Shown: piece by piece, positions 17,651 to 25,621 of the stretch
How the letters are laid out: every line of letters starts with the position of its first letter
Position numbering within the stretch: position 1 is the stretch's first letter
Origin: an uncultured Clostridia bacterium
Lineage (GTDB): Bacteria; Bacillota; Clostridia; Oscillospirales; CAG-272
Length of the DNA: 50,460 bases
Direction of reading: 5' to 3'
Assembly (NCBI GenBank): GCA_947588825.1
Contig: CANPZU010000017.1
Span: 1-50,460 of the forward strand
The notes under the pieces: generated by a model
The model's database searches: none
What the model saw: only the letters and a program-made list of their open reading frames with translations
Told to the model about the DNA's origin: nothing
Position numbers and translations under genes: made by a program

Positions 17651-19789
17651 TTATTCCTCAGTGTTCGCAGTAGAAGCGTTTTCGGCGTTTTGTGAGGTCG
17701 CGTCATTTTCTTCACCGTTTATCGGTGCCTCGCCGCCCTCATCGCTCTTTACCGATGCCTCGTCGACATCCCCGGCGTTTGCGGAATTATCCGCCTCGCC
17801 TTCGCTTACGTCTTCCTCGGCATTTTCAGTTTCGTCATTTGCCGGAGCAAGGAGCGCGCGAACCGAAAGGCTGACCTTCTTCTTTTCGTAGTCGATAGAG
17901 GTGATCTTGGCGTTAACGACGTCTCCGACATGAAGCACCTCATTGGGAGAGCCAAGCTTTCTGTCTGCTATCTGAGAAATATGTATCAGACCGTCGACCT
18001 CAGGCTCGATTTCGGCAAAGGCTCCGAAAGGAGTGATATTGACAACAGTCACGCTGACGACGTCGCCTTCGCTGTGCGCCGCGGTAAACAAATTCCAAGG
18101 ATTGGTCTCTTCGGTTTTGTATCCGAGAGAGATCTTTTTCTTTTCGGGATCAAATGATTTTACGTATACGTCGATAACGTCTCCGACCGATACGACCTCT
18201 GCGGGTGTTTTGATATGTTTCCAAGAAAGCTCTCCGATATGCACGAGTCCGTCGACGCCGCCGATATCAACGAAAGCGCCAAAGCTTGCGATGGATTTGA
18301 CTGTACCTTTGAATTTCTGTCCGACCTCAAGAGTTTCCCAAAGCCTTGCGGCAGCCTCCTTGCGCTCTTTGCGGAGAACGCTTTTGATAGACGCGACCGC
18401 GCGGTTTCTGTTGCTTTCGACGTCAATGACAATGAATTTGACTGTGTTTCCTGTAAGAGTTGCAAGATCCGTGTCCTTGCCGACCCCTGTCTGTGAAGCC
18501 GGAATGAAAATCTTTACGGTTTTGTAAAGGACCATGATTCCGCCCTTTACCGCATCGGTAACCTTACCTTCAAGAATTTCTCCGCTTTCCTTTGCGGCGA
18601 CTACAGACTGCCAGTCCTCAATGCGCTCAATGCGTTTTCTTGAAAGACCGGCGACGCCTTCGATATCGCTCACTCTTGTAACAAACGCCGTAATTTCTTC
18701 TCCGACCTTATATTTATCTTCGACCTTTTCGGATGCGCCGAGAACAATTTCGCTTATCGGCAGAATGCCAGTGACGTTAGCCGAAAGATCTACATGAATT
18801 TCAGTTGATGAAATAGATGTAATAACACCCGTTACAATGTCTCCTGTATTTAAAGTCTTGAGAGAGTCCTCAAGCATTTTTTCAAAAGTTTCGTTGTTTG
18901 ATGAAATGGTTTCGCTCATGGTAGTTTTTACCTCCTCTATAATATCGCCGGGTGTCGAAGCACCGGCGGTAATACCTATTGTTTTTGCTTTTTTTATCAG
19001 ATTGAAATCGAGCTCGCTTGCGTCTTCTATCATGTGCGAGTTTGGAAGGACGGAACGCGAGACGGCAAGCAGCTTGTTTGTGTTCGAGCTGTCCCTGCTT
19101 CCGATTATGTACATGAGGTCGACGCTTGCGGCAAGCTTTCGCGCTTCGTTTTGCCTGTCTTCGGTCATAGAACATATTGTATCAAAAATTTTTGCATTTG
19201 TACAGTGCTTTTTAATAAAATCCTGAGATTTTTGCCATTCTGACAGATTTTGGGTCGTTTGAGCGACCATAATAAGCGATTTATTGTGCAGATTGCACAA
19301 ATCTATATCATCCGCCCCGGAGGCGACCGTCACATCCGAGGCCGCGTAACTCACTATCGAGCCGACCTCGGGATGGCTTATATCCCCTATGACCAAAAGG
19401 GCAGAGGAATCAGCGGTTTCTCGTTGTACTATACTGTGTATCTTTTTGACATATCTGCATGTGCAGTCGTAAACAATGAAGTGTTTATTGTTATTTGAAT
19501 ATTTTGTCAGCTTTTCACTTATGTCCTTTGGGATTCCGTGTGCCCTGACCGCAATTATCACTTCATTTTGCTCGCTTGCGCCCTCATAAAGCATGTCTAT
19601 ATCCTTGTCGGAAATGACCCTGACGCCGCATTTTTCAAGCGACTCTGTGACGCGCGAATTGTGTATCAGTTTTCCGAGAGTATAAATGCTTTGGTTTGCC
19701 TTGCGGTTTTCCACAAGCTTTTTAACCGTATCCACGGCGTTTTTAACGCCGGGACAAAAGCCGGCGTGTTTTGCGACTGTTATTTCCAC
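17651..19789 (-). CDS. ispH: IspH–ribosomal protein S1 fusion
   Basis: A 712-residue bifunctional protein. Residues 1-285 are 4-hydroxy-3-methylbut-2-enyl diphosphate reductase, with [4Fe-4S] cysteines in GFCPGV, YDCTCRYVKKIH and DTICSMTEDRQ, substrate histidines in KLIHN and VRAHGI, and GDISHPEV. It makes IPP and DMAPP in the MEP pathway. After it come four S1 RNA-binding repeats (about 310-640, e.g. VKSIASFGAFVDIGGVDGLV and VVNITPFGAFAEIEPEVDGL). The tail (about 645-712) is Asp/Glu/Ala/Asn-rich and disordered. The fusion is widespread in Clostridia and so not unique. It is last in the HI0933/cmk/plsC/ispH order that is common there. Confidence 0.95.
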   Translation of the reverse strand: MEITVAKHAGFCPGVKNAVDTVKKLVENRKANQSIYTLGKLIHNSRVTESLEKCGVRVISDKDIDMLYEGASEQNEVIIAVRAHGIPKDISEKLTKYSNNNKHFIVYDCTCRYVKKIHSIVQRETADSSALLVIGDISHPEVGSIVSYAASDVTVASGADDIDLCNLHNKSLIMVAQTTQNLSEWQKSQDFIKKHCTNAKIFDTICSMTEDRQNEARKLAASVDLMYIIGSRDSSNTNKLLAVSRSVLPNSHMIEDASELDFNLIKKAKTIGITAGASTPGDIIEEVKTTMSETISSNNETFEKMLEDSLKTLNTGDIVTGVITSISSTEIHVDLSANVTGILPISEIVLGASEKVEDKYKVGEEITAFVTRVSDIEGVAGLSRKRIERIEDWQSVVAAKESGEILEGKVTDAVKGGIMVLYKTVKIFIPASQTGVGKDTDLATLTGNTVKFIVIDVESNRNRAVASIKSVLRKERKEAAARLWETLEVGQKFKGTVKSIASFGAFVDIGGVDGLVHIGELSWKHIKTPAEVVSVGDVIDVYVKSFDPEKKKISLGYKTEETNPWNLFTAAHSEGDVVSVTVVNITPFGAFAEIEPEVDGLIHISQIADRKLGSPNEVLHVGDVVNAKITSIDYEKKKVSLSVRALLAPANDETENAEEDVSEGEADNSANAGDVDEASVKSDEGGEAPINGEENDATSQNAENASTANTEE

Positions 19790-19831
19790 GAAGGGAACTC
19801 CTTATTATTTTACAATATCCAATACCGTTTG

Positions 19832-20437
19832 TCAATCCCTAATAAGCTCTTTTATTCGCGAAAAAATTAGCGAGGCCGCCTGTGCGTATTCGGCGGAATT
19901 GCCTTTGCTGAAGGAAAATTCGTCATACTCTATTATTTTACCTATGTTTACATAGGTGCGGTGAAAGGGCTTTACCTTCCAGCCCTTTGTTTGGATGCAG
20001 ACGGGAAGGACTCTGCATTTTGCGTGAAATACCATCATACCCACCCCGGTTTGAAAGGTCGAGTCCCGCGGGTCAGATCCCGGCACACGTCTGCCCTGAG
20101 GAAAGATACTGACCACCTCGTTCTGAGAAAGAAGCTCTATGCTTTTTTTGATTGCCGAATAGCTTGAGGAGACCGTGGAACGGTCCACCGGGAAAGCGCC
20201 GAGAAGCTTTACTATTGATTTGAGTACAGGAACCTTGAAAAGCGAGTTTTTTGCAAAATAGCGCAGTTGGCTTTTGAGCGCAGCTCCCAGCACCACCACG
20301 TCGTGATTTGAGGTGTGATTTGCGCATATTATGAGAGGACCTTTTCCGGGGTCGTTCTCTATACCGCTGATCTTCATACGGTATAAAACTTTTAATAGTC
20401 CCGAAAAGGTGGTTTTGAGAAAACCGTAAATTTTCAT
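19832..20437 (-). CDS. plsC: 1-acyl-sn-glycerol-3-phosphate acyltransferase (PlsC)
   Basis: A 201-residue PlsC-family enzyme that acylates lysophosphatidic acid in phospholipid synthesis at the membrane. Motifs: NHTSNHD (H-x4-D), FPVDRS, and SIFPQGRRVPG. The usual FPEG glutamate is Gln here, a variation I note without inferring loss of activity. The start is chosen at ATG 20437. A second in-frame ATG at 20479, 7 nt after the cmk stop, is possible but has no ribosome binding site, whereas AGGAAGGG lies 15 nt before 20437. It is co-transcribed with cmk and ispH-rpsA. Confidence 0.88.
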   Translation of the reverse strand: MKIYGFLKTTFSGLLKVLYRMKISGIENDPGKGPLIICANHTSNHDVVVLGAALKSQLRYFAKNSLFKVPVLKSIVKLLGAFPVDRSTVSSSYSAIKKSIELLSQNEVVSIFPQGRRVPGSDPRDSTFQTGVGMMVFHAKCRVLPVCIQTKGWKVKPFHRTYVNIGKIIEYDEFSFSKGNSAEYAQAASLIFSRIKELIRD

Positions 20438-20486
20438 GCAGTAAGCGTTTGTCCCTTCCTTTTGCAGAAATGCCGGCAAAATGTCT

Positions 20487-21158
20487 TTATATGTCTTTTA
20501 TCTTATCATTTACGATGCGGTTAACGGCGTCAAGCGTCTGCTTTATGTCAAGCTCGGAGTTGTCAAGGATAACGGCGTCCCTCGCGGCGATTGCCGGCGC
20601 GACGGCTCTTGTGAGGTCGTTGTTGTCTCGCTCGAGAGTCTGTGCAAGGATAATCTCATAATCGACATCCTCACCTTTTTCAGCAAGCTCGAGAAATCGG
20701 CGCTTGGCGCGCGCCTCGGCGGAGGAGGTGAGAAAAATTTTCACGGTTGCGTTTGGAAAAATGACCGTTCCTATGTCCCTGCCGTCCATGACTACATTGT
20801 TTTCCTTTGCAAAGTCGCGCTGAAGATTCATAAGAAACTCTCTGACCTGAGGTATCGCCGAGACCTTGGAGGCGTACATGGATATTTTTTGTGTCCTTAT
20901 AAGATCGGTGACGTCTTCTCCGCACAGCAGCATCCTTTGAGTTCCGTCTTTATATTTTATGTCGAGCTTTATGTCCTTAAGACAGTCCGCGACCTTGGAT
21001 GCGTCGCCCGGGTCTATATCGTGCCTTGCCGCATAAAGTCCTATGGTACGGTACATGGCGCCCGTGTCGACATAAACGCAGGAAAGCTTTGCGGCAAGCG
21101 CTTTTGCGATTGTGCTTTTCCCTGCGCCGGAGGGTCCGTCTATTGCGATTTGAAACAT
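20487..21158 (-). CDS. cmk: Cytidylate kinase
   Basis: A 223-residue CMP kinase. P-loop is GPSGAGKSTIAKALA (about 8-22), then VDTGAMYRTIGLYA, VVMDGRDIGTVIFPNA and SAEARAKRRFLEL. It phosphorylates CMP/dCMP to the diphosphate. The order cmk-plsC-ispH-rpsA is the Clostridial version of the cmk-rpsA linkage seen across bacteria. AAGGACGG precedes the ATG. Confidence 0.97.
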   Translation of the reverse strand: MFQIAIDGPSGAGKSTIAKALAAKLSCVYVDTGAMYRTIGLYAARHDIDPGDASKVADCLKDIKLDIKYKDGTQRMLLCGEDVTDLIRTQKISMYASKVSAIPQVREFLMNLQRDFAKENNVVMDGRDIGTVIFPNATVKIFLTSSAEARAKRRFLELAEKGEDVDYEIILAQTLERDNNDLTRAVAPAIAARDAVILDNSELDIKQTLDAVNRIVNDKIKDI

Positions 21159-21222
21159 GTTTTACCGTCCTTTTTTGGTTTTTGCACTGTGTTTTATGTT
21201 TTATATAGTACTTGCGAACGAT

Positions 21223-22461
21223 CTAAAGCGAGGCGGCGGCTTCCGCGGCGGATATGGCGGTGGAAAATGCTATCTGAAGATTGAAGCCTCCCGTATACGC
21301 GTCCACGTCGATGACCTCTCCCGTAAAATAAAGTCCGCGTATTTTTTTGCTTTCCATTGTCTTGGGGTCTATTTCTCTGATATCGACCCCGCCCGAGGTT
21401 ATTATCGCTTCCTCAATCGGCCGGGTTCGCTTTATCGTCAAAGTGAGGTTTTTAAGCAGGTGCAGTATCCTGCCTCTTTCCTCTTTTGTTATTGTGTTGA
21501 CTTTCTTATCAGGAGGTATCTCGCTCAATAGCACAAAAACGTCGATAAGCTTTGACGGAAGAAGGTCGGAAAGTGCGTTCGAGTAATTTTTGTTGCTGAA
21601 TTTTGTAAAGTCGGACACGATACGCCGATCAAGCAACGTCTCGTTAAGCGCCGGCTTTAAGTCTATGACAATCAGGTATTTTCCCGGAGTTATGTCCTTT
21701 AAATGAGCCGATGCGCTGAGAATTACCGGCCCGGTCAGTCCGAAGTGAGTGAACATCAGCTCTCCGAAATCCTCGTATACGACCTTCAGGCTCAGGCTGT
21801 CTTTCACCTTTATCGAAACGTTTTTAAGCGAAAGCCCTTGAAGAGCGGGACACCATTTTTCAAACGTCTCGAGGGGAACAAGAGAAGGGCGAATTTTCGT
21901 GACTTCATGTCCGAGTGATCGTGCAAAGCGGTATCCGTCTCCCGTGGAGCCGGTAAGAGGATATGAAGCGCCTCCCGTTGCGATTATGACCCGATCAAAT
22001 TCATAGCTTGCCCTATTTGTCCGAACGCAGGATACGCGTCCGTTTTTTGCAAGTATGTCCGTGACTCTTTCATTTACTAAACGGCAGCCCGATTTTAGCA
22101 TATAAGAGCGCAGTGCGTTCACTATGTCGCGCGACCTGTCCGAAACGGGAAACACCCTGTTTCCGCGCTCCACTTTGAGAGCAACACCGAGTTCTTCGAA
22201 AAATTTCATCGTGTCTTTCGGAGAAAATTTGCTGAGAGCCGCATATAAAAAGCGGGGGTTTGTAGGGACGTTTTCAATAAACTCCCGAACCTCGCAGCAG
22301 TTTGTAACATTGCACCTGCCCTTCCCGGTAAGCAGCAGCTTTTTACCCGGGAAGCCGTTTTTCTCAAACGCCGTAACGCTTGCTCCAAGCTCTGCGGCGC
22401 GCCCGGCGGCAAGCATTCCCGCTCCTCCGGCGCCTATGACGGCGATTCTTTGCTTGTCCAT
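21223..22461 (-). CDS. HI0933-family NAD(P)/FAD-dependent oxidoreductase
   Basis: A 412-residue flavoprotein of the HI0933/YtfP group. The N-terminal FAD-binding Rossmann motif is VIGAGGAGMLAAGRAAE, followed by GKKLLLTGKGRCNVTN, and near the C-terminus GLYFTGEVIDVDAYTGGFNLQIAFSTA. The enzymatic role of the family is not firmly established. Start ATG 22461 has AGGA eight nt upstream. The in-frame ATG at 22503 would add 14 residues without conserved content. It is the first gene of the operon driven by the consensus promoter at 22541-22569. Confidence 0.9.
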   Translation of the reverse strand: MDKQRIAVIGAGGAGMLAAGRAAELGASVTAFEKNGFPGKKLLLTGKGRCNVTNCCEVREFIENVPTNPRFLYAALSKFSPKDTMKFFEELGVALKVERGNRVFPVSDRSRDIVNALRSYMLKSGCRLVNERVTDILAKNGRVSCVRTNRASYEFDRVIIATGGASYPLTGSTGDGYRFARSLGHEVTKIRPSLVPLETFEKWCPALQGLSLKNVSIKVKDSLSLKVVYEDFGELMFTHFGLTGPVILSASAHLKDITPGKYLIVIDLKPALNETLLDRRIVSDFTKFSNKNYSNALSDLLPSKLIDVFVLLSEIPPDKKVNTITKEERGRILHLLKNLTLTIKRTRPIEEAIITSGGVDIREIDPKTMESKKIRGLYFTGEVIDVDAYTGGFNLQIAFSTAISAAEAAASL

Positions 22462-22540
22462 TTGCACAGTCCTAAAAGCGTTTTGATATCGATTTGATAT
22501 CAAGCGGATGTATACCTTTTACAAGTACCCTCTCTGAGTC

Positions 22541-22569
22541 ATTATAAACCAAAACTCAAATAATGTCAA
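22541..22569 (-). promoter_or_regulatory. Perfect consensus sigma-A promoter
   Basis: On the minus strand: TTGACA (22569-22564), exactly 17 nt, TATAAT (22546-22541). It lies about 80 nt upstream of the HI0933-type gene and should give strong constitutive transcription of the flavoprotein/cmk/plsC/ispH-rpsA operon. Confidence 0.92.
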
Positions 22570-22721
22570 TATTTTTTATATGATTATTTGGGGCTGGGTC
22601 AAATATAATATTATAATGAGCTTTGACTTTGAGTAAACTAAAACTAATCCATGAATCTGAATTGAATGCAAAATAAATGCAGAGCGAATGCAGAACGCAG
22701 TATAACGTAAAAGGAGAGCGC

Positions 22722-23813
22722 ATGAAGGAAGACCGATATAAAAAGCATAAGGCGATATGCTTTTATGCGGCGGTTTTTATTGTTATAACCGTCGCGTCGT
22801 TTTACATTATTACAAGACTGATGATGCCTTTTGTGATAGCCTGGATTGTCGCGCTAATGTTTCGGCCCCTTATTGACAGGTGCGTAAGACGCACGGGCAT
22901 TCCGAGAAAAATAATAAGCACAGTCATGCTTATGATCGTGCTTTCTCTTGTTTTATATTCCGCCGCGGCGCTTATTGACAGAGGGTACGGCGAGCTGAAA
23001 AGGCTTGCGGAATACCTTGCAAATAATTCCGAAAGCATAGTCTCGACCTTTACCGGGTTCGGCAAAAAAATAATGAACAAATTTCATGTCGGATCGGATA
23101 TCGATGTGGACTATATAAATTCAATGGCAAAAAGGGTTCTTGAAAACTCCGTCGCCTCACTGTCGGCAAAACTGACCTCGTGGGTCGCCTCGTTTTTTGT
23201 CAAGCTTCCCGAGATAATTTTTGTCACGGTCATATTTATAATGGCGTCCTTTTATATAAGCGCGGATGTTGACAAAGTGAATAAGTACATTTCCTCCCTG
23301 TTTCCCGAAAGGCTTGCAAGAAGACTCGGCAGCTTTAAAAATAAAATACTGAACACCGCCGCAAGGTATCTTAGAGCCTATCTTATTCTGCTTTGCATAA
23401 CCTTTGTCGAACTTCTTATATCTTTTCTTATACTGAAAATCGACTACGCGCTGCTCCTTGCGGCGATTATTGCGCTTCTTGACATTTTGCCCGCGATAGG
23501 AGTGGGCACCGTTCTTCTGCCATGGGCGGCGATATTGCTTTTCAGAGGAAACATAAAGCTTGCCATAGCGCTTATTGTGGTATACGTGATAATAACCGTG
23601 ATAAGACAGGTGGCGGAAAGCTATATAATCGGCACGCAGCTCGGAATATCCGCTCTTGCCACACTTTTTGCGGTATATGTGGGATTCAGGATTGCGGGCA
23701 TACTCGGAATGGTCGTGGCTCCTCTTGCGGCGCTTCTTATAAAGAACGCCATAAGCCTCTACCTTAACGCCAAAAAGCTTTCAAAGGGCGAGGATATGCC
23801 TGACAGCGGATAG
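22722..23813 (+). CDS. ytvI: Sporulation integral membrane protein YtvI (AI-2E family)
   Basis: A 363-residue polytopic protein of the AI-2E/YtvI family, with about seven to eight membrane segments: LMMPFVIAWIVALMFRPLID at the N-terminus, a long amphipathic helical region (about 95-150) outside, then LLLAAIIALLDILPAIGVG and GTQLGISALATLFAVYVGFRIAG. YtvI is a conserved sporulation membrane protein of unknown transport function. ATG 22722 is preceded by AAGGAGAG. An in-frame ATG at 22677 lies upstream of the ribosome binding site and is rejected. Confidence 0.85.
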   Translation: MKEDRYKKHKAICFYAAVFIVITVASFYIITRLMMPFVIAWIVALMFRPLIDRCVRRTGIPRKIISTVMLMIVLSLVLYSAAALIDRGYGELKRLAEYLANNSESIVSTFTGFGKKIMNKFHVGSDIDVDYINSMAKRVLENSVASLSAKLTSWVASFFVKLPEIIFVTVIFIMASFYISADVDKVNKYISSLFPERLARRLGSFKNKILNTAARYLRAYLILLCITFVELLISFLILKIDYALLLAAIIALLDILPAIGVGTVLLPWAAILLFRGNIKLAIALIVVYVIITVIRQVAESYIIGTQLGISALATLFAVYVGFRIAGILGMVVAPLAALLIKNAISLYLNAKKLSKGEDMPDSG

Positions 23814-23889
23814 AAATGTTGCTGCTTTACTTGTTTGCATAAGCGCCGCCTTTTCTCATTTTGCCTTCCTTTGCGTCTCGTTCCGTCTT

Positions 23890-23947
23890 AGAAAATTAGG
23901 AAATTAGGAAATTATTAAATTAGAAAATTAAGAAATAAGGAAATTTT
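23890..23947. repeat. A/T-rich short tandem repeat at the cotH 3' end
   Basis: Five to six imperfect 8-9-nt units of the form GAAAATTAG / GAAATTAG / AAATAAGG between 23890 and 23947. The last codons and the stop codon of the cotH-like gene (23928) lie inside the repeat. Confidence 0.7.
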
Positions 23948-25322
23948 CATCCATCCATATAAGTCTGTTTGAAAGCCAGGTTTCAAAATACTCTAGCGCC
24001 TCCTCATACGGGACGTTAAGAAGCTCGCTGTCAGGGTATAAAGTATGCTGCAGAATCTCGGAACGGGAAATATAGTTTGAGACGTCGCGTATGGAGTTAT
24101 AAAATTTCTCGATAACTCCGTTGTCTTTTCTGAGCTCGGTCCAGCGCGCGTCGACAAGCTCTTTGAACTTTTCGCAGTTATTTATAAGATAGGCAAACCA
24201 TGGAGCGTCCTGTATGCGCGAGCTGTCGTAAGCGGCGTCCTGAATACCGTAGCAGGTGTCGTAGTCCCATACCGGCCCCATATAAAGGATGTTGTCCTCG
24301 TCAAGAAAGCAGTAGCAGGAGGTGACAAAAGCGCTGTCGAAGTTTCTTGTCAGCTCATTGAGCAGATACCAGTTTACAAAGGAGTCGACGTCTATGTAAT
24401 TTTCAAGCTCAAGAAGGTCGCCCTCCTGCATAAGCGCCGAGACTGTGTTTATATGCTCCTGCAGAAGAGGCATAAAGTAATTCATCCATTCAAGCTGCGA
24501 GGGACTAAGATTCTCAAGATCCCATTTTCCGTATTCAATCATTCGCATGTGAATGCTCTTTGAGCGGTCCGAGGGATCCTCATACAGCACAACACAGTTG
24601 TCGCAGGTGTGCCGGTAGACCATCTCGATCTCAAAAAGGGCGCCTTTGTCATCCTTAAGAGCAACTCTGTTTTCGTGAAGCTGTATTTTTTCGGTGAGCA
24701 CATATGTTCCTGCGTACTTGCCGTTACATACAACGTCGACATATTCGTTGTCGCAGGTGCCGTAAAGTCCCATGTTTTTGGCAAGCTTTTGAGTCATGTA
24801 GTTGTGCATCATTGTTTTGTCGCTGTGGACGGTCACGAGCACCCATTTTTTTGCCTTTCCCATGCCTAAAAGGTCGGCTCCCTCGTCAAGCTTTACGGTG
24901 TAGGGCTTTTGCGCAAACGACCAAGACCAGTTACCCCGGCCTTTTATCTGCGCGCTTCTTTCGTAAACGCTGTCTATTACGTACTCGTCTGCAAGAGTAA
25001 TTTTTGCTTTTGAGTAGACCCCGTGCCGAACGCTTGAAAGGTCGCCCCCTTCAAGCTCGATATAGACAGTGGGCAGGTTCGTGAGCTTTGGATATTTTTC
25101 TACGGTTTCGGGAGTGACGTACGTCCCGCTTCCCGACATGTAGAAGCCTTCCTCTGAAATCACCTCCTGCTTTTGCCGCTTTACAGGTACGTACTGCGCT
25201 TCTTCAACAGTTCTGTCTTTATATGTTTGAGAGACGTCGGACATGCCCTTGTTTTCAGAGCATGACACGAGGATCAGGCATAAAATCGATGTGGCAAGGA
25301 TAAAGCACAGGCTCCTTTTCAT
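23928..25322 (-). CDS. cotH: CotH-family spore coat kinase-like lipoprotein
   Basis: A 464-residue protein with a lipoprotein signal peptide (lipobox LVSC at about 18-21) and a CotH kinase-like domain: KGRGNWSW, KPYTVKLDE, NGKYAGTYVLTEKI, VDSFVNWYLLNELTRNFD and PVWDYDTCYG. CotH in B. subtilis is an atypical kinase that phosphorylates coat proteins. Secreted or lipid-anchored members also occur in Clostridia outside the coat, some in cellulosomes. The lipoprotein form here points to an extracytoplasmic site. The gene ends inside an A/T-rich tandem repeat. It converges on ytvI. Confidence 0.85.
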   Translation of the reverse strand: MKRSLCFILATSILCLILVSCSENKGMSDVSQTYKDRTVEEAQYVPVKRQKQEVISEEGFYMSGSGTYVTPETVEKYPKLTNLPTVYIELEGGDLSSVRHGVYSKAKITLADEYVIDSVYERSAQIKGRGNWSWSFAQKPYTVKLDEGADLLGMGKAKKWVLVTVHSDKTMMHNYMTQKLAKNMGLYGTCDNEYVDVVCNGKYAGTYVLTEKIQLHENRVALKDDKGALFEIEMVYRHTCDNCVVLYEDPSDRSKSIHMRMIEYGKWDLENLSPSQLEWMNYFMPLLQEHINTVSALMQEGDLLELENYIDVDSFVNWYLLNELTRNFDSAFVTSCYCFLDEDNILYMGPVWDYDTCYGIQDAAYDSSRIQDAPWFAYLINNCEKFKELVDARWTELRKDNGVIEKFYNSIRDVSNYISRSEILQHTLYPDSELLNVPYEEALEYFETWLSNRLIWMDENFLIS

Positions 25323-25528
25323 GACGTTTTTCCTTCCTGCTTGTTATTTTGTCTTTACTGCATACAGTTTATCATATATTTTGAAAAATATCAACATTAT
25401 TAGTTATTTTGCGACGCTTGTACTTGCCGCATTTTGTACAAAGCCTGAACAAAAAGGATGCAGAATTTGATGTAGTTTGCTATTTAATGTAAAAAAACGA
25501 ATTTACGAAAAAATCAACCAATGAGTTA

Positions 25529-25558
25529 TTGACAACCCATAAAGGCGTATGATATACT
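25529..25558 (+). promoter_or_regulatory. Sigma-A promoter of the ABC exporter operon
   Basis: TTGACA (25529-25534), 18-nt spacer, TATACT (25553-25558), about 55 nt upstream of the ribosome binding site GGAAAGGAG. Confidence 0.85.
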
Positions 25559-25621
25559 TTGTCCGAAAAACCATAAAGCACGCAAAAAATTTATTTTGAA
25601 GGAAAGGAGCATTATGAAAAT

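Noticed and set aside
17651-19789. IspH joined to four S1 domains as a novel fusion
   Set aside because: This bifunctional fusion is well known in Clostridia, so it is listed as an ordinary gene.
20481-21284. 267-codon plus-strand frame opposite cmk
   Set aside because: It is fully antisense to cmk, whose P-loop and motifs are clear, and lacks protein-like composition.
23890-23947. Short repeats as a CRISPR array
   Set aside because: The units are 8-9 nt, contiguous and A/T-rich, with no spacers and no cas genes.
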